Shown in pieces: positions 1-6,907 of a stretch of 36,299 nucleotides of DNA. The position numbers were made by a program, and so were the translations under genes. The stretch is from the NCBI RefSeq assembly GCF_022662575.1, contig NZ_JALBFU010000015.1, forward strand, positions 10,238 through 46,536, written 5' to 3'. Position 1 is the stretch's first letter. Each line of letters opens with the position of its first letter. Below the pieces are notes generated by a model, which was not told the origin of the DNA, made no database searches, and saw nothing but the letters and a program-made list of their open reading frames with translations. This DNA comes from Luteimonas aquatica. GTDB taxonomy: Bacteria > Pseudomonadota > Gammaproteobacteria > Xanthomonadales > Xanthomonadaceae.

Positions 1-75
1 CGGGACCACCGCAGCGATGTGCCGGTTTTCAACCGCAGCGTGGGATTGCGGGATACCTGGAACGCCAAGGGCTAA
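1..75 (+). CDS. 3' end of an unidentified gene (partial)
   Basis: The window opens inside an open frame that runs 24 codons to a TAA at 73-75. The visible C-terminus ends FNRSVGLRDTWNAKG. I cannot assign it to a family from so little sequence. It is kept because the frame is continuous from base 1, is closed by a stop, and is followed by 244 bp of non-coding, hairpin-rich DNA before the next gene. It could equally be a chance open frame in GC-rich DNA. Confidence 0.45.
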   Translation, partial: RDHRSDVPVFNRSVGLRDTWNAKG

Positions 76-205
76 AGCCAGGCCGGATCCGGCCGCGGAA
101 CGGACGTCCGTCGCGGCGTCCGAACGGCGCCGCGGGTAAGATTCCCTTCGCCGCCGGCGGTCGCCATGCGAAACGCGGCACGACCGGACCCGATGCGCGG
201 CATTC

Positions 206-264
206 GCGCAACCGCACGGACGCCGGCGGTTGCGCGCAAACCGCAGGGACGCTTGCGGTTGCGC
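206..264. repeat. Two tandem copies of a hairpin-forming ~29-bp repeat
   Basis: Two adjacent, similar units lie in the 244-bp gap before the deaminase gene. In the first, arms gcgcaaccgc (206-215) and gcggttgcgc (226-235) are perfect 10-bp inverted repeats around a 10-nt loop. The second unit has gcgcaaaccgc (234-244) against gcggttgcgc (255-264), with one bulged base. There is no T-run, so an intrinsic terminator is not clear. A REP-type intergenic repeat or an mRNA-end hairpin for the upstream gene are both possible. The rest of 76-319 shows nothing else I can support. Confidence 0.6.
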
Positions 265-319
265 GAAATCCAGGGCCGCCGGCGCGACGCCTGTTGCCAG
301 AATCCAAGGAGCCTGTCCC

Positions 320-898
320 ATGATGCTGTACGCACAAGTCCACCTCACGCTGCCGGTCTGGGTCCAGGATGCGGTCGACGCCGGACGCGCCTACCCCACC
401 GACCAGGACAAGGTCGCGCTCGCCATCGAGCTCTCGCGGCGCAACATCGACGCCGGCACCGGCGGCCCGTTCGGCGCCGCGGTGTTCGGCCCGGACGAGC
501 GCATCGTCGCCGCCGGCGTCAACGTGGTGCTGCCGCAGCACACCTCGCTCGCCCACGCCGAGAACATGGCCTACATGCTGGCGCAGCAGCGCTTGCAGCG
601 CGCGCGCCTGAATCGCAACGAGGCGGGCGAGCAGGACGGCCGCTACACCCTGGCCACGTCCTCGCAGCCCTGCTGCCAGTGCTACGGCGCCACCGTCTGG
701 GCCGGCGTCGACCGCCTGCTGATCGGCGCGCGCGCCGAGGACGTGACCGCCCTCACCGAGTTCGACGAGGGCCCGCTGCCGGCCGACTGGGTCGGCGAGC
801 TGAACAGGCGCGGCATCGAAGTGGTGCGCGACATCGCCCGCGACAACGCCTGCGCCGTGCTGCGCGACTACGGCACGCTCGGCGGCGCCAGGTACTGA
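320..898 (+). CDS. Nucleoside/cytidine deaminase family protein
   Basis: A 192-residue zinc-dependent deaminase of the CMP/dCMP deaminase fold. The zinc site is visible: HAE at residues 79-81 (His ligand and Glu proton shuttle) and PCCQC at 117-121 (Cys118 and Cys121 as the PCxxC ligands). It probably deaminates a nucleobase or nucleoside in salvage; the motifs alone do not separate cytosine, guanine or other substrates. The start at 320 has AAGGAG nine bases upstream; a second ATG follows directly at 323, and the longer open frame back to 230 runs through the upstream repeats and is unlikely. The gene ends 8 bp before rlmM, so the two may share a transcript. Confidence 0.85.
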   Translation: MMLYAQVHLTLPVWVQDAVDAGRAYPTDQDKVALAIELSRRNIDAGTGGPFGAAVFGPDERIVAAGVNVVLPQHTSLAHAENMAYMLAQQRLQRARLNRNEAGEQDGRYTLATSSQPCCQCYGATVWAGVDRLLIGARAEDVTALTEFDEGPLPADWVGELNRRGIEVVRDIARDNACAVLRDYGTLGGARY

Positions 899-906
899 GC
901 CATCCC

Positions 907-1980
907 TTGAGCGGGCTCCTGTGCTATTGCCGCGCCGGCTTCGAACCGGAGCTGGCCGCCGAACTGACCGGGCGCGCCGCCGAGGCCGGCATCGCCGGCT
1001 ACGCGCGCGCCGAACGCAACAGCGGATACGCCTGCTTCCTCTCGGACGACGCCGAGGCGCTGTCGCGGGCGCTGCCCTGGCGCGGGCTGATCTTCGCGCG
1101 GCAGAAACTGCGGCTGCTCGCCGAATTGCGCGCGCTCGATCCGCGCGACCGCATCACCCCGCTGCTGCACGCGCTGCCGCCCGCGCCCGCGCGCTTCGGC
1201 GCCCTGCAGGTGGAGCATCCGGACAGCGACGACGCCAAGCCGCTCTCCGGGCTGGCGCGCGCCTTCGGCAACGCGCTGCGCCCGGCGCTGCGCAAGGCCG
1301 GGCGCCTGAGCGCGACCGACGACCCGGCCCTGCCGCGCCTGCACGTGTGCTTCACCGCCGGCGACCATGCCTTCCTGGCGCTGGCCGATCCCGCCGACAG
1401 CAGCGACTGGCCGCTCGGCATCCCGCGCCTGCGCCTGCACGCGGACGCGCCCTCGCGCTCGGCGCTCAAGCTCGAGGAAGCCCTGCTCACCCTGCTCGAC
1501 GCCGAACCGCGCGGCACGCGCGGCGAGGGCTCCGAAAGCGCGTCGGCATTGCGCCCCGGCATGCGCGCCGCCGACCTCGGCGCGGCGCCCGGCGGCTGGA
1601 CCTGGGTACTGACCCGCCACGGCCTGCGCGTGAGCGCGATCGACAACGGGCCGCTGCGCCAGCACGTGCTCGACACCGGGCTGGTCGAGCACCTGCGCGC
1701 CGACGGCTTCCACTGGCAGCCGCCGGCGCCGCTGGACTGGATGGTCTGCGACATGGTGGAACAGCCGCGCCGCGTCGCCGAGCGCATGGCGACCTGGTTC
1801 CGCGAGGGCTGGTGCCGGCACGCGATCTTCAATCTCAAGCTGCCGATGAAAAAACGCTGGGACGAGACGCGGCTGTGCCTGGACCTGTTCGCCGCGCAGG
1901 CGGAAAAGCCGTTGCGCGTCCGTGCGCGCCAGCTCTATCACGACCGCGAAGAGATCACGGTCCACGCGACCGTGGCTTGA
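907..1980 (+). CDS. rlmM: 23S rRNA (cytidine-2498-2'-O)-methyltransferase RlmM
   Basis: 357 residues, aligning by eye with E. coli RlmM over its whole length. RlmM 2'-O-methylates C2498 of 23S rRNA using S-adenosylmethionine. The N-terminal part carries the RNA-binding region (RDRITPLLHAL, FGALQVEHPDSDDAKPL); then come DAPSRSALKLEEALL and the SAM-binding loop DLGAAPGGW. The methyltransferase core continues with WMVCDMVEQP, the basic NLKLPMKKRW and LYHDREE near the end. The start is taken at TTG 907, which gives the N-terminus MSGLLCYCRAGFEPELAAEL, as in Xanthomonas homologues; no ATG or GTG lies in a sensible position, and the frame upstream overlaps the deaminase gene. The gene is followed by a hairpin at 2004-2028. 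Confidence 0.95.
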   Translation: MSGLLCYCRAGFEPELAAELTGRAAEAGIAGYARAERNSGYACFLSDDAEALSRALPWRGLIFARQKLRLLAELRALDPRDRITPLLHALPPAPARFGALQVEHPDSDDAKPLSGLARAFGNALRPALRKAGRLSATDDPALPRLHVCFTAGDHAFLALADPADSSDWPLGIPRLRLHADAPSRSALKLEEALLTLLDAEPRGTRGEGSESASALRPGMRAADLGAAPGGWTWVLTRHGLRVSAIDNGPLRQHVLDTGLVEHLRADGFHWQPPAPLDWMVCDMVEQPRRVAERMATWFREGWCRHAIFNLKLPMKKRWDETRLCLDLFAAQAEKPLRVRARQLYHDREEITVHATVA

Positions 1981-2003
1981 GCCGCGCGCGAAGACGATCG
2001 CGG

Positions 2004-2028
2004 CATCGCCGCCATCATGGCGGCGATG
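2004..2028. terminator. Bidirectional terminator-like hairpin
   Basis: A perfect 10-bp stem, catcgccgcc (2004-2013) and ggcggcgatg (2019-2028), surrounds a 5-nt loop. It sits between the convergent ends of rlmM (1980) and the small secreted protein (2054). No T-tract follows, so Rho-independent termination is only suggested by the position and the stable stem. Confidence 0.6.
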
Positions 2029-2053
2029 CTGCTGCCCGCCGAATCGGATCGGC

Positions 2054-2392
2054 CTACTGGCTGAGGCAGACCGCGTAAACCGTGATGTTCACGCTCGGCA
2101 CCTGACCGCCCGTCCAGTTGTTGGTGGAGCGGATCGCCCAGCCCTGGATCGCGCCGTTCGTGGCCGGATAGGAGCCGTTGATGTACTGGTTGGGGTTGTA
2201 GTTGTTGTTGAATCCGCCGCCGCTCGCGATTTCGCCCGGCATGCACCATGCATAGTAGGTGCTCGTCGCCGATATCCCGCTATAGGACGCGTAGCGGATG
2301 TGCTGGGTGACCGCGGCCTCGGCCGCCGTCGAGGCTCCGATCATCGACAGTGCCAAGGCCAGTGCCGCCGTGCCCGTTCTGATGTTCAGCAT
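2054..2392 (-). CDS. Small secreted protein of unknown function
   Basis: 112 residues with a clear Sec signal peptide: MLNIRTG, a hydrophobic stretch to about residue 20, and a likely cleavage after ASTAAEA. The mature part (about 86 residues) contains WCMPGEIASGGGF, INGSYPATNGAIQGW and ends VNITVYAVCLSQ, with two cysteines likely to pair outside the cytoplasm. The pattern CxxGxxxxGGG, then SYP, GW and a terminal TVYAVC occurs as a short repeat in other secreted bacterial proteins; no function is known to me. A good ribosome site (AGGAA six bases before the ATG) supports this start. It is divergent from the EF-hand gene, across a 297-bp gap in which no other feature could be supported. Confidence 0.7.
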   Translation of the reverse strand: MLNIRTGTAALALALSMIGASTAAEAAVTQHIRYASYSGISATSTYYAWCMPGEIASGGGFNNNYNPNQYINGSYPATNGAIQGWAIRSTNNWTGGQVPSVNITVYAVCLSQ

Positions 2393-2689
2393 GGTTCGTT
2401 CCTTGCGCCAGGTGGGTGGAAGGACGGCGCCGGATGCATCGCCCGCGCTCGCCTGATCGCGGTGCGATCTCCCGACATACTCGGAATCGACGGCGGGACC
2501 GGCTCATCCCGCGCGCCCGCCGGCCCTTCGACGGCCTCGAGGGCGGCGTCCGCCTTCGCCAGGCGCTCAGCGGCCGATCACCATCGTGAACATGCGATGA
2601 GCGTTATCACCAACGCATTCATGAATTTACCTCCGCTTGATGATGGCGCGCCCACGATGCGTGGTGTCCTCCTCAGCAAGGGCATGTCC

Positions 2690-3106
2690 ATGAACATCTT
2701 CAAGCAACGCATCCTGGCATTGGCGCTGTTGGCGACTTGCGCGGGTTCGGCGATCGCCCAGGACGCGACGACCACGCAGGAGCCGATGCCGTCCACGCAG
2801 CCGCAGACGGCGCCGATGGCACCCACGCAGCCGCAGACGGCGCCGATGCCGCAGCAAGCGGCACCTCAGCCGCCGCCGCAAGCGCCGCCCGCCGCCACCG
2901 GACAGGTCACCGTGAATTCGATTCCGCCGGACTCGGTCGTGGGCGAATACAAGATCGATTTCGACGCGCTCGACAAGAATCACGACGGCTGCATCAGCCG
3001 CGCGGAGGCCAGGGCCAATGCGACGCTCACGGCGGAATTCCGCGCCGTGGACGAGAAGCACAAGGGCTGCCTCGACAAGCAGGCGCTGGCCGGCTGGATC
3101 ATGTGA
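2690..3106 (+). CDS. Secreted EF-hand (calcium-binding) protein
   Basis: 138 residues from ATG 2690, chosen because AAGGG at 2678-2682 is 7 bases upstream; ATG 2684 would be only 1 base from it. A signal peptide (MNIFKQRILALALLATCAGSAIAQ) is followed by a low-complexity Pro/Gln/Thr segment. This segment contains two identical 26-bp direct repeats (2793-2818 and 2823-2848, 30-bp period) encoding TQPQTAPM. The C-terminal half has one good EF-hand loop, DKNHDGCISRAE, with Asp/Asn/Asp and terminal Glu ligands, and a degenerate second one around DEKHKGCLDKQA lacking most ligands. It probably binds calcium in the periplasm or outside; the role is unknown. The paired hand may be structural only. Confidence 0.75.
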   Translation: MNIFKQRILALALLATCAGSAIAQDATTTQEPMPSTQPQTAPMAPTQPQTAPMPQQAAPQPPPQAPPAATGQVTVNSIPPDSVVGEYKIDFDALDKNHDGCISRAEARANATLTAEFRAVDEKHKGCLDKQALAGWIM

Positions 3107-3116
3107 TGCCCCGCCC

Positions 3117-3139
3117 GCCCGCTCCCGCGCGGAGCGGGC
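3117..3139. terminator. Bidirectional terminator-like hairpin
   Basis: A perfect 9-bp stem, gcccgctcc (3117-3125) and ggagcgggc (3131-3139), with a 5-nt loop. It lies between the convergent ends of the EF-hand gene (3106) and the ubiquinone hydroxylase gene (3173), in the position expected of a terminator serving both. No T-run is present. Confidence 0.55.
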
Positions 3140-3172
3140 GCGTGCCGCGTCACCCGGCGGAGAACGGCGGCG

Positions 3173-4399
3173 TCAGGATCCCGCGGCGCGGCGCCACAGG
3201 GCCGCCGTCACCGGCGGCAGTTTCCCGGCCAGGCCCAGCAGGGCGCCGCGCAGCAGCGTGCGGCGCAGGCCGTCGCTGGAGAAGACGCGATTGATGCCGT
3301 CGAACGACCACGCGGCGACCGCGTTCTCGCTCTTGCGCGTGCGCGCCCAGCGCGCGAGGCGCGATGGCGAGGACCAGTCGGCGCCGCGCGCGAGGGCGGC
3401 CGCGATCGTCTCGCGCAACGCGGCGACGTCGCGCAGGCCGAGGTTGACGCCCTGCCCGGCCAGCGGGTGCACCACGTGCGCCGCATCGCCCATCACCAGC
3501 ACGCGTCCGAGCTGGTAGCGGTCGGTCAGTTGCCGGCGCAGCGGGAAGGCGACGCGGCGCGACAGCGGCCGCGCCTGTCCCAGGCGCGCATCGAAGGCGC
3601 GGGTGAGCGCGTGCGAGAACGCCTCGTCGTCGAGCGCCAGCACTTCCGCCGCCCGCGCCTGCGGCAGCGTCCACACGATCGAGCTGCACGTGGAAGCGCG
3701 CCCGCCGGCGAACGGCAGGAAGGCCAGCGGCCCGTCCGGCAGGAACCGCTGCCATGCCGTCTCCTCGTGCGGCCGCTCGGTCTCCACGAACGCCACCACG
3801 CCGCGCTGCGCATAGTCGTGCGCGGCGACTTCGGCGCCGCTCAGCGCGCGCAGCGCCGAATCCGCGCCGTCCGCGGCGATCGCCAGCCGCGCCTCGAGCC
3901 GGCTGCCGTCGTCGAAGCGCAGCCGCGCGCCCTCGGCATCCTGCTCCAGGCCCTCGACCCGCAGCGGCGCGCGCACGTCCACGCCCGCCTGCGGCAGCGC
4001 GGCCCACAAGCGATCCACCAGGAGACCGTGCTCGACGATCCAGCCAAGCTCGCGCCGTCCGAGGGCGTCCGCGTCGAAATGCAGCTCCCCGCCGCCGGCC
4101 GCATCCCAGACCCGCATGTGCCGATAGGGTTGCAGGCGTTCCTCGCGCACCCGCGCCCACACGCCCAGCGTCTCGAGCAGGGCCGCGTTGTCCGGCGCGA
4201 AGGCGTACACGCGCAGGTCCGGCACGGCCGCCGACCACGGCGACGGCGCCGCCGCGTCCACCAGCGTCACGTCCAGGTCGAGCCTGGCGAGCGCCAAGGC
4301 GCAGGCCGCGCCGACCACGCCGCCGCCCACCACCGCCACGTCGGCGCGCGCGCCGCGCGATCGCCGTCCTGCCGTCCGTCCTGCCGCTGCGCGCGTCAC
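3173..4399 (-). CDS. FAD-dependent ubiquinone-biosynthesis hydroxylase, UbiI/UbiF/VisC type
   Basis: 408 residues of the UbiH/UbiI/UbiF/Coq6 flavoprotein monooxygenase family, which hydroxylate the aromatic ring of ubiquinone precursors at the inner membrane. The FAD-binding motif VAVVGGGVVGAACALALA is near residue 22; the DG motif lies in LAIAADGADSALRALSG; the second FAD motif is VLVMGDAAHVVHPLAGQG followed by VNLGLRD. The true GD in the last motif separates it from UbiH next door, which has GN. It starts at GTG 4399, overlapping the ubiH stop by 4 bp (GTGA), so the pair is probably translationally coupled, like ubiH-ubiI (visC) in E. coli. Which ring position it modifies (C5 or C6) cannot be read from sequence, so no symbol is given. 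Confidence 0.88.
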   Translation of the reverse strand: MTRAAAGRTAGRRSRGARADVAVVGGGVVGAACALALARLDLDVTLVDAAAPSPWSAAVPDLRVYAFAPDNAALLETLGVWARVREERLQPYRHMRVWDAAGGGELHFDADALGRRELGWIVEHGLLVDRLWAALPQAGVDVRAPLRVEGLEQDAEGARLRFDDGSRLEARLAIAADGADSALRALSGAEVAAHDYAQRGVVAFVETERPHEETAWQRFLPDGPLAFLPFAGGRASTCSSIVWTLPQARAAEVLALDDEAFSHALTRAFDARLGQARPLSRRVAFPLRRQLTDRYQLGRVLVMGDAAHVVHPLAGQGVNLGLRDVAALRETIAAALARGADWSSPSRLARWARTRKSENAVAAWSFDGINRVFSSDGLRRTLLRGALLGLAGKLPPVTAALWRRAAGS

Positions 4400-5604
4400 G
4401 TCCGGCTCCTGCACAACGCCGGCACGTCGCCGCGATAACCCATCGCCCCGCCCACCAGCAGCGCCTGCGCCGAGGGCGCGCGGTCCAGCGCCAGCATGCC
4501 CAGGCTGCGCAGCGGTCGCAGCAGCGGCGCCTGGTTGGCGCTCAGCCTGGCCAGTCCGTCGGTCATCGCCAGGGTACGCTCGCGGTCCGCCTGCCGGCGC
4601 CGGGCATGGGCCGCCAGCAACGACGCATCGCCCGGGTCGCCGCGCGAGGTCTCGATCAGTTCCGCCAACGTCAGCGCATCGCGCAGGCCGAGATTGAAGC
4701 CCTGCGCGCCGATCGGGTGCAGGGTCTGCGCGGCGTTGCCCACCAGCACGGCGCGCTCGGCGGTCGTGCGCGGCGCCACCACGCGTACCGCCTCGTAGGC
4801 GCTGCGCGCGCCTACCGACAGCAAACGCCCCGCGCGCCAGCCGAAGGCCTGCTGCACCCTGCCAAGGAAGGCCTCGTCGGACAGCGCGCGCACCGCCTCG
4901 GCCTCCTCGCGGGCCACGCCGTGCACCAGGCCGTAGTGGCGGTCGGCGCGCGGCAGCAGCGCGGTCGGGCCGTCGCGGCCGAGCCGTTCGTAGGCGGTGC
5001 CGTCGGGCGCCCGCTCGGCGCGCAGCCGCGCGACCAGCAGGGTCTGCGCATAGTCGTGCGTGTCCTCGGCGATGCCGAGCGCGGCGCGCACGCCGCTGCG
5101 GGTGCCGTCGGCGGCGACCAGCAGCCGCGCGCGCAGGCTGCGCTCGCCCGCGGCGTCGGCGATGCGCACGGTCCGCGCCCCCTGCGCGTCGATCTCGGTG
5201 GCGAGGAAGCGCGCCGGACGCAGCCGCGTGAAGCGGGCGAGTTCCAGCAGCCTGGCTTCCAGCGCTTCGCCGAAATCGCGCGCCACCACCACCTGGCCGA
5301 AGGCCTCGCGGCCGTAGTCGGCGGCCTCGAGCCGGACGCGGCCGAAATCCCCCCGGCGGCTGGCGTGGATGCGACGGATCGGCGCGCCGGGCATGCGCAG
5401 CCTGGCCAGCACGCCCAGGGCCGAGAGCGCGTTGACGGTGGCCTCGGCGAAACTCAGGTTGCGCTCGTCGAACACGGCCGGCAGCGCGCCGGGCGGCGTC
5501 GCCTCGACCATGGCCACGTCCAGGTCGAGGCGGTCCAGGGCGATCGCCAGGCTGGCGCCGACCAGGCCGCCGCCGACGATGACCACGTCGTAATCTGCCT
5601 TCAT
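4396..5604 (-). CDS. ubiH: 2-octaprenyl-6-methoxyphenol hydroxylase UbiH
   Basis: 402-residue flavoprotein monooxygenase that hydroxylates the quinone ring during ubiquinone synthesis. Seen in order: the Rossmann FAD motif DVVIVGGGLVGASLAIAL (residues 6-23), DERNLSFAEATVNAL, the DG motif LLVAADGTRSGVRAALG, and VLVGNAAQTLHPIGAQG followed by FNLGLRD. The Asn in GNAAQTLHP, where relatives have GD, is the usual mark of UbiH. The start at 5604 places the FAD motif right after MKADY; a longer frame to 5712 crosses the divergent btuM start and is rejected. It is the first gene of a two-gene minus-strand unit with the next hydroxylase, and divergent from btuM with 82 bp between start codons. Confidence 0.92.
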   Translation of the reverse strand: MKADYDVVIVGGGLVGASLAIALDRLDLDVAMVEATPPGALPAVFDERNLSFAEATVNALSALGVLARLRMPGAPIRRIHASRRGDFGRVRLEAADYGREAFGQVVVARDFGEALEARLLELARFTRLRPARFLATEIDAQGARTVRIADAAGERSLRARLLVAADGTRSGVRAALGIAEDTHDYAQTLLVARLRAERAPDGTAYERLGRDGPTALLPRADRHYGLVHGVAREEAEAVRALSDEAFLGRVQQAFGWRAGRLLSVGARSAYEAVRVVAPRTTAERAVLVGNAAQTLHPIGAQGFNLGLRDALTLAELIETSRGDPGDASLLAAHARRRQADRERTLAMTDGLARLSANQAPLLRPLRSLGMLALDRAPSAQALLVGGAMGYRGDVPALCRSRT

Positions 5605-5686
5605 CGCCACATGATAAGGCCCCGGACGGGTCCATCCGCTAGAATGGCGGCCTGACCAGCATGCCGTGCCCGGAGTTCGCCGCCCC

Positions 5687-6286
5687 ATGAATACCAACCT
5701 GCAACGCGCCATCGTCCTGTCGCTGCTCGTGCTGCTGATGGGCGCGACCCGGACCCACTACCTGTCGCACTTCGCGCCGGTGCCGGATGCCTCCTGGGCG
5801 GTCTTCTTCATCGGCGGCTTCTACCTGCGCGCCTGGGCGCGCTGGGCCTTCCCGCTGCTGATGGCACTGGCGGTGGCCATCGACTGGATGGTGATCAGCA
5901 GCCAGGGCATCGGCTTCTGGGAGCACTACTGCATGTCGGCGGCCTACTGGTTCCTGATCCCGGCGCACCTGGCGATGTGGCTGGGCGGCACCTGGCTGCG
6001 CCGCGGCTACCACGGCGCCAGCCTCGGCGCGCTGGGCCGGCTGGCGCTGGGCGTGGTCGCGGCCACGGTGGTCTGCCACCTGCTGGCGCAGGGCAGCTTC
6101 TACTGGATCAGCCGCAACGTCGCCGACCCGACCTTCGCCGGCTGGTGGCGCAACTACACCGAATGGCTGCTGCCCTACCTGCAGGGCACCGCGACCTTCG
6201 TCGGCGCCGCCGCGGTGGCGCAGGTGGTCAGCGAGCGCATAGCCGCCGCCTCCCACGCCACGGCGCGTGATACCACGCGACGCTGA
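5687..6286 (+). CDS. btuM: BtuM-like vitamin B12 importer
   Basis: 199-residue membrane protein with about six hydrophobic segments. It resembles the BtuM family, small single-subunit cobalamin transporters related to ECF S-components, in which a conserved membrane cysteine binds the cobalt of cobalamin (Cys80 in the Thiobacillus denitrificans protein). Here the N-terminal part reads LMGATRTHYLSHF, then VPDASWAVFFIGGFYLRAW, and a single cysteine in that region sits at residue 82 in WEHYCMSAAYW. The neighbour downstream is a cobalamin adenosyltransferase, the expected partner in B12 use. The start at 5687 has CGGAG 11 bases upstream and fits the hydrophobic N-terminus. No cobalamin riboswitch was recognised upstream. 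The assignment rests on length, topology, the Cys position and context. Confidence 0.78.
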   Translation: MNTNLQRAIVLSLLVLLMGATRTHYLSHFAPVPDASWAVFFIGGFYLRAWARWAFPLLMALAVAIDWMVISSQGIGFWEHYCMSAAYWFLIPAHLAMWLGGTWLRRGYHGASLGALGRLALGVVAATVVCHLLAQGSFYWISRNVADPTFAGWWRNYTEWLLPYLQGTATFVGAAAVAQVVSERIAAASHATARDTTRR

Positions 6287-6292
6287 TCGCGC

Positions 6293-6907
6293 GTGGGCAA
6301 CCGGCTCTCGAAGATCTACACCAAGACCGGCGACGACGGCGGGCATGACTTGATGTCGCCGGGCGCACGTCCCGTGCGCCCGGCTCCGCATGCGACGAAA
6401 ATCGTCGTTTTCGTCGCATGCCCGCAGGCGCCTGCCGGCGCCTGCGCGCCGGCATCCCTGCCTGCGTCGTCGTGCTTCGGACACCGGACCTGATTCCATG
6501 GGCAACCGGCTCTCGAAGATCTACACCAAGACCGGCGACGACGGCGGGCATGACTTGATGTCGCCGGGCGCACGTCCCGTGCGCCCGGCTCCGCATGCGA
6601 CGAAAATCGTCGTTTTCGTCGCATGCCCGCAGGCGCCTGCCGGCGCCTGCGCGCCGGCATCCCTGCCTGCGTCGTCGTGCTTCGGACACCGGACCTGATT
6701 CCATGGGCAACCGGCTCTCGAAGATCTACACCAAGACCGGCGACGACGGCGGGCATGACTTGATGTCGCCGGGCGCCCGTCCCGGGCGCCCGGCTCCGCA
6801 TGCGACGAAAATCGTCGTGTTCGTCGCATGCCCGCAGGCGCCTGCCGGCGCCGGCGCGCCGGCATCCCTGCCTGCGTCGTCGTGCTTCGGACACCGGACC
6901 TGATTCC
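6293..6907 (+). repeat. Three 205-bp tandem repeats, each carrying the first 16 codons of the adenosyltransferase gene
   Basis: Units start at 6293, 6498 and 6703; the functional gene starts one further period on, at 6908. Each unit is a 48-bp copy of the gene start (MGNRLSKIYTKTGDDG) plus about 157 bp of foreign, hairpin-rich sequence. Copies 1 and 2 differ only in the first base (GTG versus ATG). Copy 3 differs from copy 2 at four positions: 6777, 6785, 6819 and 6853. Each unit contains a 66-codon open frame that reads out of the gene start into the insert and ends TGA 4 bp before the next ATG. The period is not a multiple of 3, so successive units change frame. The structure fits a short element inserted at the gene start with duplication of flanking DNA, followed by tandem amplification. 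Confidence 0.95.
6358..6445. other. Three consecutive hairpins inside each 205-bp unit (copy 1 coordinates)
   Basis: Hairpin a: gccgggcgcacg (6358-6369) with cgtgcgcccggc (6373-6384), 12 bp, 3-nt loop. Hairpin b: gcatgcgacgaaaa (6388-6401) with ttttcgtcgcatgc (6408-6421), 14 bp, 6-nt loop. Hairpin c: gcaggcgcc (6424-6432) with ggcgcctgc (6437-6445), 9 bp, 4-nt loop. The same structures recur 205 and 410 bp downstream. In copy 3, hairpin a has a compensatory A-T to C-G change (6777 and 6785) that keeps the pair. Hairpins b and c each carry one unpaired substitution. The set could be a REP/MITE-like mobile repeat or a structured RNA; it does not show B12-box sequences of a cobalamin riboswitch. 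Confidence 0.85.

Noticed and set aside
2578..2689. N-terminal extension of the EF-hand protein (in-frame Met codons at 2597 and 2684)
   Set aside because: An extension from 2597 would bury the signal peptide; the ribosome site spacing and the signal peptide both favour 2690.
3173..5635. Single 820-residue fusion of the two ubiquinone hydroxylases
   Set aside because: The open frame reads the upstream half in the wrong frame for UbiH. UbiH motifs are in another frame ending at 4396, with a GTGA overlap to the second gene.
6293..6907. Cobalamin riboswitch in the btuM-pduO gap
   Set aside because: Location is attractive, but the hairpins are simple perfect stems within a tandem repeat that includes coding sequence, and no B12-box was recognised.
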